5,754 bases of DNA, taken from assembly GCA_945946745.1 (NCBI GenBank), contig CAMEWZ010000105.1:1-5754 (forward strand). Reading direction: 5' to 3'. The first letter of the stretch is position 1. Each line of letters begins with the position of its first letter. The notes under the pieces were generated by a model. The model searched no databases and was not told the DNA's origin. It worked only from the letters and a program-made list of their open reading frames with translations. The stretch comes from an uncultured Clostridia bacterium (GTDB lineage Bacteria; Bacillota; Clostridia; Oscillospirales; Oscillospiraceae). A program made the position numbers and the translations under genes. This document shows, one piece after another, positions 1-5,370 of the stretch.

Positions 1-293
1 TCCGGCTGGTAGTAATCGTAGTAGGAAATGAAGTATTCCACCGCGTTGTCCGGGAAGAATTCCCGGAACTCGCTGCAAAGCTGGGCGGCCAGGGTCTTGT
101 TGTGGGCCAGCACCAGGGTGGGGCGGTTCAGCTTCTCGATCACCGAGGCCATGGTAAAGGTCTTGCCGGAACCGGTGACGCCCAGCAGGGTCTGCTCCCG
201 CAGCCCCCAGTTCACGCCGTTGACCAGCCCCGTAATGGCCTCCGGTTGGTCACCGGAGGGCCGGTATTCGGATACAAGTTTGAAGTGATCCAT
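1..293 (-). CDS. uvrB: UvrABC system protein B (excinuclease subunit), N-terminal part, cut by window edge
   Basis: UvrB is the damage-verifying, helicase-like subunit of cytoplasmic nucleotide excision repair. UvrA loads it on damaged DNA, and it then recruits UvrC for incision. Only the first 97 codons are here; the rest lies beyond position 1. Visible: the start MDHFKLVSEY, the Q-motif-like SGDQPEAI (13-20), Walker A GVTGSGKT (38-45) inside TLLGVTGSGKTFTMA, then RPTLVLAHNKTLAAQL (57-72), and the Tyr-rich YYDYYQP (91-97) that begins the beta-hairpin used to clamp DNA. All match the UvrB family closely. The start is fixed by a near-perfect TAAGGAGG Shine-Dalgarno just upstream. It follows radC by 10 nt on the same strand, so co-transcription is likely. 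The visible part shows no damage or missing residues. Confidence 0.98.
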   Translation of the reverse strand, partial: MDHFKLVSEYRPSGDQPEAITGLVNGVNWGLREQTLLGVTGSGKTFTMASVIEKLNRPTLVLAHNKTLAAQLCSEFREFFPDNAVEYFISYYDYYQP

Positions 294-298
294 AGAAA

Positions 299-306
299 CC
301 TCCTTA
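299..306 (-). promoter_or_regulatory. uvrB ribosome binding site overlapping the radC stop codon
   Basis: Read on the minus strand, TAAGGAGG lies 5 nt before the uvrB ATG. Its first three bases (306-304) are also the TAA stop of radC. Ribosomes ending radC therefore terminate on the uvrB Shine-Dalgarno, an arrangement typical of translational coupling. The overlap is read directly; the coupling is inference. Confidence 0.85.
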
Positions 307-1005
307 TGGCAGCAAATACGCATCAAAGCGGTAGCCGGACTGGACCATGGACACATAGTCCCCCTCCGCCACCACCATGTGGTCGGCCAGGTGGATCTCC
401 ACCGCAGCCAGTGCCGCGGCCACCCGCCGGGTGGTCTGCACATCCTCAGTGGAGGGCAGGGCCACACCGCTGGGATGGTTGTGGGCCAGAACCACAGTGG
501 TGGCCCCGGCGTTCAGCGCCGTCTCCACGATCTTCCGCACGGAAATACTGGCGGAATTCACGCTTCCCTCCCCCACTTCCCGGCAGCACAGCACCTTGCA
601 TTTGGCGTCCATGCACAAAAGAAACACCGTCTCCCGGGTACGGCCGAAGAAATAAGGCACCAGATATGCCCCGCAGGCATCCAAGGTGGTCAGACATTCC
701 ACTCTCTGGGCGCAGTCCACCTGGTAATAGCGTCCCAAAGCCGTCACCAGAGTCAGCAGAGTCGCGGAATGGGCGCTGATCCCCGGCACCTTTTCCAGCT
801 CCTCCGGGGCAGCCTCCAGCACCCGGGACAGGCTTCCGAACCGATCCAGCAGGGCATGGGCAATGGGGTTGGTATCCCTCTGGGGGACGGCGTAGAACAG
901 CAGCAGCTCCAGGGCCTGGATGTCTGTAAAATTGTCCAGTCCCTCTTCCCGGAACCGCTCTTTCAGCCGCTCCCGGTGGCCTTTGTGAATGGATTCTTTT
1001 GGCAT
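304..1005 (-). CDS. radC: RadC family protein (JAMM/MPN domain, UPF0758)
   Basis: This 233-residue protein belongs to the RadC family. Its biochemical role is unsettled: it was named for a radiation phenotype and is used as a DNA-repair annotation. The N-terminal part has HKGHRERLKERF (7-18) and ALELLLFYAVPQRDTNPIA (31-49), followed by a helix-hairpin-helix-like stretch, LEKVPGISAHSATLL (70-84). The C-terminal JAMM metal-binding motif is complete: H175, H177 and D188 in HNHPSG...ED (HxH-x10-D), with an upstream GEGSVN segment (145-150). The frame is open further upstream to an ATG at 1110, but MPKESIHKG at 1005 is preferred: it has a GAGGTG Shine-Dalgarno at 1011-1016, gives the normal family length, and matches the family N-terminus. 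It is followed at once by uvrB. I see no convincing sigma-A promoter for it in the 132-nt upstream gap. Confidence 0.95.
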   Translation of the reverse strand: MPKESIHKGHRERLKERFREEGLDNFTDIQALELLLFYAVPQRDTNPIAHALLDRFGSLSRVLEAAPEELEKVPGISAHSATLLTLVTALGRYYQVDCAQRVECLTTLDACGAYLVPYFFGRTRETVFLLCMDAKCKVLCCREVGEGSVNSASISVRKIVETALNAGATTVVLAHNHPSGVALPSTEDVQTTRRVAAALAAVEIHLADHMVVAEGDYVSMVQSGYRFDAYLLP

Positions 1006-1031
1006 ATTTTCACCTCGGATGCATTTTGTCC

Positions 1032-1060
1032 TTGCTATTTTTGTCGAATCCCGGTAGAAT
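1032..1060 (+). promoter_or_regulatory. Putative sigma-A promoter for the kinase-like gene
   Basis: A -35-like TTGCTA (1032-1037) and a -10-like TAGAAT (1055-1060) are separated by exactly 17 bp. They match the consensus at 4/6 and 5/6 positions. The predicted start near 1067 would leave a leader of about 70 nt before the ATG at 1138. The match is read from the sequence; activity is inferred. Confidence 0.5.
1040..1048 (+). promoter_or_regulatory. Putative Spo0A box (0A box 1)
   Basis: TTTGTCGAA is a perfect match to the Spo0A binding consensus known from Bacillus (core TGTCGAA). It sits in the spacer between the proposed -35 and -10 of the rightward promoter, in the intergenic region shared with radC. 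A Spo0A bound there would be expected to block that promoter. Whether the organism has Spo0A cannot be seen in this window. Confidence 0.5.
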
Positions 1061-1068
1061 AGAGGTAA

Positions 1069-1076
1069 TCGTCGAA
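1069..1076 (+). promoter_or_regulatory. Second, imperfect 0A-box-like repeat (box 2)
   Basis: TCGTCGAA repeats the GTCGAA core of box 1 in the same orientation, 28 bp downstream, with one mismatch to the TGTCGAA core. The similarity continues for 12 bp (1041-1052 against 1069-1080, 10 identical, both ending in CCC). It lies just after the predicted transcription start. Confidence 0.3.
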
Positions 1077-1083
1077 ACCCGCC

Positions 1084-1099
1084 GGGAAAGTTTTTTCCC
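1084..1099. other. Short perfect hairpin in the leader of the kinase-like gene
   Basis: GGGAAA and TTTCCC pair over a 4-nt loop (GTTT). In the rightward transcript this falls in the leader, 38 nt before the ATG. No T-tract follows on either strand, so it is not a canonical terminator. A role is uncertain. Confidence 0.3.
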
Positions 1100-1137
1100 A
1101 TTCTGCACATGATAAGGACGTACTAGGGAGGGCCGCT

Positions 1138-2205
1138 ATGGGAGAGAATCGGGATATCTTTGGGATGCTGGAGCTGATGCTCCGCCCGGGCTTCTGTGTC
1201 AAAGACAACATCATCCAGAAGGTCAACGCCGCCGCCGGGAGTCTGCCCATCTGCCCAGGCGGAGATGTGCGGGAGCTTCTGCACACCGGTCAGGAGGAAT
1301 ATGCGGCCTTTACAGGCGGCTGCCTGTATTTGCAATTGTCCCTGCCTCCCCACCGCTGCGGTGCTTCCGTCACCCGGGTGGACGGATGGGACGTTTTTGT
1401 GCTGGATTCCGAGGCCAGCGACACGTCCCTTCAAGCCCTGGCTCTGGCATCCAGCGCGCTGCGCACACCGGTCAACAGCGTTCTTCTCGCTGCCAGTCAG
1501 CTTCAATCCCTGGTGGATCCAGCCGATCCCAAGGCAAGCGGTCAAGCCGCCCAACTCAACCGCAGCCTGCATCAAATCCTGCGGCTGCTGGGCAACATGT
1601 CCGATGCCGGGCGCTTTGCCTCCGGCTCCTCCCAGGTAACCCAGGATCTGAGCCAGTGCTTTTCCGAAATTCTGGAAAAAGCTCAAACCTTGCTTGCCTG
1701 TGCCAACGTTCCGCTGACCTACCAGGTGCCATCGGAGTCCATTTGGGGACTGGCGGATATGGAGCAGCTGGAACGGGCCATTCTGAATCTTCTGTCCAAC
1801 GCCGTCAAATTCTCCCCCAAAGGCGGCAGCATCCACGCAAGCTTGACCCGCAAAAACCGGATGCTGTATTTTCGCATCCAGGATAACGGCAGCGGTATGC
1901 CGGAATCCATTCTTGGGAATGTGTTCAACCGCTACCTCCGCCAGCCCGGCATTGAGGACGGCCGCTATGGGCTGGGCCTGGGTATGGCGCTGGTGCGCGC
2001 CGCCGCGGCCAATCATGGGGGCGCGGTGCTCCTCGATCAGCCCAGCGGAAAAGGGACGCGTATTACCATGACCCTATCCATCCGGCAAAGCACGGACAGC
2101 ACCCTGCGCTCACCGGTTCTGCGTCCGGATTACGCCGGAGGCTGGGATCACGCGCTGATTGAGCTGTCCGACTGTCTTCCCCTCAGCGCTTACGAACTGG
2201 AATAA
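1138..2205 (+). CDS. Soluble histidine-kinase-like protein lacking the phosphoacceptor His
   Basis: A 355-residue protein built like a sensor histidine kinase with no membrane segment, so probably cytosolic. Residues about 8-90 resemble a degenerate PAS domain (FCVKDNIIQKVNAAAGSL ... DGWDVFVLD). Residues about 95-165 are a DHp-like helical hairpin. The HATPase domain (about 200-315) is complete: N box NLLSNAVKFSP (217-227, N217 and N221), G1 DNGSG (249-253), F box FNRY (263-266), G2 GLGLG (278-282), G3 GKGT (304-307). The H box reads ASSALRTPV (104-112): LRTP is kept, but the usual His-Glu is Ser106-Ala107. A roughly 40-residue tail (316-355, containing GGWDHALIELSD) follows the ATPase domain; I cannot assign it. 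The start is set by GGGAGG at 1126-1131, 6 nt before ATG. No response regulator is adjacent. It may bind ATP and modulate other kinases or a phosphorelay rather than autophosphorylate; that is inference. Confidence 0.88.
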   Translation: MGENRDIFGMLELMLRPGFCVKDNIIQKVNAAAGSLPICPGGDVRELLHTGQEEYAAFTGGCLYLQLSLPPHRCGASVTRVDGWDVFVLDSEASDTSLQALALASSALRTPVNSVLLAASQLQSLVDPADPKASGQAAQLNRSLHQILRLLGNMSDAGRFASGSSQVTQDLSQCFSEILEKAQTLLACANVPLTYQVPSESIWGLADMEQLERAILNLLSNAVKFSPKGGSIHASLTRKNRMLYFRIQDNGSGMPESILGNVFNRYLRQPGIEDGRYGLGLGMALVRAAAANHGGAVLLDQPSGKGTRITMTLSIRQSTDSTLRSPVLRPDYAGGWDHALIELSDCLPLSAYELE

Positions 2206-2210
2206 CCCGC

Positions 2211-2241
2211 TCCCCGGCCCGTTTTCGGGCCGGGGATTTAT
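2211..2241 (+). terminator. Intrinsic terminator after the kinase-like gene
   Basis: An 11-bp perfect GC-rich stem (2211-2221 pairing with 2226-2236) closes a TTTT loop, 5 nt after the stop codon. It is followed by a short, weak ATTTAT tail. On the opposite strand no T-tract follows, so it mainly suits rightward transcription, though it may also slow readthrough from the convergent uvrA. Confidence 0.8.
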
Positions 2242-2249
2242 GAATCGCA

Positions 2250-5072
2250 TTACAAATATGCCTTCAAATACTGCCCCGTATAGCTTTGCTCCACCTGGGC
2301 CACTTCCTCCGGCGTACCGGCTGCCACGATGTTTCCGCCGCCGTCGCCACCCTCGGGGCCAAGATCGATGATATGGTCTGCCGTTTTGATCACGTCCAGA
2401 TTGTGTTCAATCACCAGCACCGTGTTGCCCGCGTCCACCAGACGCTGCAATACCTCGATGAGCTTGTGCACATCCGCCGCGTGGAGGCCGGTGGTAGGCT
2501 CATCCAAAATATAGATGGTCTTGCCGGTGGAAACCCTGGCCAGCTCCGTGGCCAGCTTCACCCGCTGGGCCTCACCGCCGGAGAGGGTGGTGCTGGACTG
2601 GCCCAGCTTCACATAGCCCAACCCCACCTCCACCAGGGTCTGGGCCTTCCGGCGGATCTTGGGCAGATTCTCAAAGAAATCCACCGCTTCCTCCGCGGTC
2701 ATATCCAGCACCTGGGCGATGTTCTTGCCCTTGTACTGCACCTCCAGAGTCTCCCGATTGTACCGGGCGCCATGGCAGACCTCGCAGGGGACGTACACAT
2801 CCGCCAGGAAGTGCATCTCGATCTTCACCAGGCCGTCGCCGGAGCAGGCCTCACAGCGGCCGCCCTTGACATTGAAGCTGAACCGCCCCGGGCCGTAGCC
2901 CCGGATTTTGGCATCGTTGGTAGAGGCGAACAAATCCCGAATATCGTTAAACAAGCCGGTATAGGTTGCTGGGTTAGACCGGGGGGTGCGGCCGATGGGG
3001 CTTTGGTCGATGTCGATGACCTTGTCCAGATACTCCATACCCTCCACCGAGCGGCAGGCGCCGGGGCGGGTACGGGCGTGGTTCAGCCTGCCAAGCAATG
3101 TCTTGTTCAGCACCTCGTTTACCAGGCTGGACTTGCCGGAGCCGGACACACCGGTGACACAGGTCAGCGTCCCCAGGGGGATGTCCACATCCACGTTTTT
3201 CAGATTGTTCTCCGATGCTCCCCGGATGGAAAGGACGTTTCCGTTTCCTGCCCGGCGGGTCGTGGGTACGGGAATCTTTTTCACCCCGGACAGGTATTGC
3301 CCCGTAACCGAACGGGGACAGGCAATGATCTGCTCCAGCGTCCCGGCGGCCACGATCTCGCCGCCGTGACTGCCCGCGCCCGGGCCAACATCCACAATGA
3401 AATCCGCTGCCCGCATGGTGTCCTCATCGTGCTCCACCACGATCAGGGTATTACCCAGATCCCGCAGCTGCTTCAGCGTTCCCAGAAGCTTATCGTTGTC
3501 CCGCTGGTGCAGGCCGATGGAAGGCTCGTCCAGAATATACAGTACCCCCATCAAAGAGGAACCGATCTGGGTCGCCAGGCGGATACGCTGGCTCTCGCCG
3601 CCGGACAGGGTGCCGGAAGCCCGGGACAAGGTCAGATAGCTCAATCCCACATCCGACAGAAATTGCAGCCGGGATTTGATCTCCTTGACGATCTGCTCCG
3701 CCACCAGGGCCATGCTGCCTTCCAATCGCAGTTCCTGCATGAATTTCAGTTCCTCCCGGACGCTCATCCGGCAGAAATCCATAATACCGATGCCGCCTAC
3801 GGTGACCGCCCGGGCGATTTCCGACAGCCGGTCGCCGCCGCACTGGGGACAGGGAGCAGTGGTCATGCACTCCTCCAGCTCTTTCCGGGCGGCATCGGAC
3901 TGGGTCTCCCGGTAGCGCCGGGAGATGTTGTTCAAGATACCCTCAAAGGGCTGCTCCAGCACCCCCATACCGTTTCCCCGGTTGTAGGACATGCGCAGCT
4001 TTTCCCCCTTGGTGCCGTAGAGGATCACATCCATGGCTTCCTTTGACAGTTCCTTCACGGGAACCGTCAAGGAGAAGTGATATTTCTGGGCCAGGGCTTC
4101 AAAATACATCCGGAAAATGGAATCCGTCCGGGCGCTCTGCCAGCCGCTGGCTTGAATGGCTCCGTCCAGAATCGACTTGTTCTTGTCCGGAATCACCAGA
4201 TCCTCGTCCGCAATCAGCCGAAAGCCCAGACCGGTACAGCTGGGGCAGGCGCCGCTGGGATTGTTGAAGGAGAACATTCTCGGCTCCAGCTCCGTCAAGC
4301 TGACGCCGCAGTCCTCGCAGGCATAGTTCTGGGAGAAGGACAGTTCCTCCTGGGTCTGGGGCAGCTCAATGGTGACCAGGCCGCCGGAATGGGAGCAGGC
4401 GGTTTCGATGGAGTCCGTCAGACGGCGGCGCAATCCTTCCTTCAATACCAGCCGGTCTACCACCAGATCGATGTTGTGCTTTTTGTTCTTCTCGCAGGAG
4501 ATCTGCTCCGTCAAATCATACAGGATTCCGTCCAACCGCACCCGGGCAAAGCCGGACTTCCGGGCATCCTCGAACACCTTCTTGTGCTCGCCCTTCTTGC
4601 CCCGGATCACAGGAGACAGCACCAAAAACCGGGTTCCCTCCCCCAGGGCCTCCACCCGATCCACGATCTGGTCGATGGTCTGGCGGCGGATTTCCTTGCC
4701 GCACTTGGGGCAATGGGGCACTCCCACCCTGGCCCACAGCAGCCGGAGGTAGTCATAAATCTCCGTCACCGTGCCCACGGTAGAGCGGGGATTTTTAGAG
4801 GTGGTTTTCTGGTCAATGGATATGGCGGGAGACAGGCCATCGATGGAATCCACATCCGGCTTGTCCATCTGGCCCAGGAACTGCCGGGCATAGGAACTGA
4901 GGCTCTCCACATACCGCCGCTGTCCCTCGGCGTAAATGGTATCGAAGGCCAGGCTGGACTTGCCGGAGCCAGACAGTCCGGTAAACACCACCAAAGCGTC
5001 TCTTGGGATGGTCAGATTGACATTTTTCAGATTGTTTTCCCGGGCGCCTTGAATTACGATCTTATCATTCAT
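2250..5072 (-). CDS. uvrA: UvrABC system protein A (excinuclease ATPase subunit), full length
   Basis: UvrA is the damage-sensing ABC-type ATPase dimer of nucleotide excision repair; it delivers UvrB to lesions. The protein is 940 residues, the usual length. First ATPase: Walker A GLSGSGKSS (32-40), signature LSGGESQR (489-496), Walker B ILDEPSIGLH (513-522). Second: Walker A GVSGSGKSS (641-649), signature LSGGEAQR (830-837), Walker B ILDEPTTGLH (855-864). Zinc modules: C252/C255 with C276/C279, and C740/C743 with C763/C766; further CxxC pairs occur at 121/124 and 408/411. Nothing essential is missing. The start has AAGGATGGAG (5081-5090) 8 nt upstream. It is monocistronic as far as seen, is separated from uvrB by two genes, and has its own promoter. 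No LexA-type operator (GAAC-N4-GTTC) is visible upstream. Confidence 0.99.
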   Translation of the reverse strand: MNDKIVIQGARENNLKNVNLTIPRDALVVFTGLSGSGKSSLAFDTIYAEGQRRYVESLSSYARQFLGQMDKPDVDSIDGLSPAISIDQKTTSKNPRSTVGTVTEIYDYLRLLWARVGVPHCPKCGKEIRRQTIDQIVDRVEALGEGTRFLVLSPVIRGKKGEHKKVFEDARKSGFARVRLDGILYDLTEQISCEKNKKHNIDLVVDRLVLKEGLRRRLTDSIETACSHSGGLVTIELPQTQEELSFSQNYACEDCGVSLTELEPRMFSFNNPSGACPSCTGLGFRLIADEDLVIPDKNKSILDGAIQASGWQSARTDSIFRMYFEALAQKYHFSLTVPVKELSKEAMDVILYGTKGEKLRMSYNRGNGMGVLEQPFEGILNNISRRYRETQSDAARKELEECMTTAPCPQCGGDRLSEIARAVTVGGIGIMDFCRMSVREELKFMQELRLEGSMALVAEQIVKEIKSRLQFLSDVGLSYLTLSRASGTLSGGESQRIRLATQIGSSLMGVLYILDEPSIGLHQRDNDKLLGTLKQLRDLGNTLIVVEHDEDTMRAADFIVDVGPGAGSHGGEIVAAGTLEQIIACPRSVTGQYLSGVKKIPVPTTRRAGNGNVLSIRGASENNLKNVDVDIPLGTLTCVTGVSGSGKSSLVNEVLNKTLLGRLNHARTRPGACRSVEGMEYLDKVIDIDQSPIGRTPRSNPATYTGLFNDIRDLFASTNDAKIRGYGPGRFSFNVKGGRCEACSGDGLVKIEMHFLADVYVPCEVCHGARYNRETLEVQYKGKNIAQVLDMTAEEAVDFFENLPKIRRKAQTLVEVGLGYVKLGQSSTTLSGGEAQRVKLATELARVSTGKTIYILDEPTTGLHAADVHKLIEVLQRLVDAGNTVLVIEHNLDVIKTADHIIDLGPEGGDGGGNIVAAGTPEEVAQVEQSYTGQYLKAYL

Positions 5073-5114
5073 ACGCTTTGCTCCATCCTTTTTCGCGGAA
5101 AATCGTTATAAAGT

Positions 5115-5143
5115 AGTATATCACATTTTTCTCCCCGGCACAA
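5115..5143 (-). promoter_or_regulatory. uvrA promoter (extended -10)
   Basis: On the minus strand, TTGTGC (5143-5138) and TATACT (5120-5115) are 17 bp apart. A TG one base before the -10 makes it an extended -10 (TGATATACT), which offsets the weak -35 (3/6). The predicted start near 5108 gives a leader of about 36 nt before the uvrA ATG. Confidence 0.65.
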
Positions 5144-5170
5144 GCTATTTTACAAACAAAATTTCGTTTA

Positions 5171-5197
5171 CCAAATTCCTGGCTCCATTTGGAATTT
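5171..5197. repeat. Inverted repeat between the uvrA and prs promoters
   Basis: AAATTCC (5173-5179) and GGAATTT (5191-5197) are perfect inverted arms. An alternative overlapping pairing, CCAAAT (5171-5176) with ATTTGG (5187-5192), uses much of the same DNA. It lies about 28 bp upstream of the uvrA -35. It could be an operator, or chance in AT-rich DNA. Confidence 0.35.
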
Positions 5198-5254
5198 TGC
5201 CAGAACATACCAAAAAAAGCCATCTTTTTCTCTGTTATTTTGTTCTTCTTTATA

Positions 5255-5284
5255 TTGCTTTTCCCGTCTCTTTAATGCTATAAT
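5255..5284 (+). promoter_or_regulatory. prs promoter (extended -10)
   Basis: A perfect TATAAT (5279-5284) is preceded by TGC, giving the extended -10 TGCTATAAT. A weak -35, TTGCTT (5255-5260), lies 18 bp upstream, with T-rich DNA before it that could act as an UP element. Transcription should begin near 5291, leaving a leader of about 80 nt before the prs ATG. Confidence 0.8.
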
Positions 5285-5312
5285 AGGGTCGTACGTTATG
5301 CGCGGACTCCTT

Positions 5313-5328
5313 ATTCCGGGATTCCGGG
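5313..5328 (+). repeat. 8-bp tandem duplication in the prs leader
   Basis: ATTCCGGG occurs twice in direct tandem, 5313-5320 and 5321-5328, within the predicted untranslated leader of prs. It is flanked by GCGC on both sides (5300-5303 and 5328-5331), which could close a loose hairpin. Function is unknown; it may be a simple slippage duplication. Confidence 0.4.
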
Positions 5329-5370
5329 CGCTGAAAAAATACAGAAAATTTTAAAGCGAGGTATCATTTG

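Larger units (their letters stand above)
5073..5370. other. AT-rich divergent promoter region between uvrA and prs
   Basis: This 298-nt gap contains no credible gene. It carries the leftward uvrA promoter, the rightward prs promoter, an inverted repeat at 5171-5197, an A-tract (5212-5218), T-rich DNA upstream of the prs -35, and the prs leader. I recognise no riboswitch, T-box or small RNA in it. Confidence 0.7.

Noticed and set aside
1006..1083. Leftward sigma-A promoter for radC-uvrB
   Set aside because: TATTCT and TTCGAC-like hexamers occur on the minus strand, but none has a -35/-10 pair at 16-18 bp spacing, so no promoter is called.
1006..1110. Longer radC start at 1110, adding 35 residues
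   Set aside because: The extension has no family similarity and would run through the divergent promoter region. The ATG at 1005 has a good GAGGTG Shine-Dalgarno and the expected RadC N-terminus.
1123..2016. 297-codon open frame on the minus strand antisense to the kinase-like gene
   Set aside because: The plus-strand frame has a clear HATPase domain, a Shine-Dalgarno and a terminator. The antisense translation shows no domain and is best explained by codon bias.
2286..5111. Two long open frames on the plus strand antisense to uvrA (2286-4046 and 4077-5111)
   Set aside because: They lie entirely opposite a full-length, motif-complete uvrA, have low-complexity Gln/His/Gly-rich translations with no recognisable domain, and follow from GC-rich codon bias.
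5203..5214. Possible LexA operator upstream of uvrA
   Set aside because: GAAC is present, but the second half reads CAAA instead of GTTC, so only a half-site exists.
5214..5229. AAAAAG/CTTTTT hairpin as a terminator
   Set aside because: The stem is almost all A-T, and there is no upstream gene reading into it on either strand before the promoters. It is better seen as A/T-tract promoter-proximal DNA.
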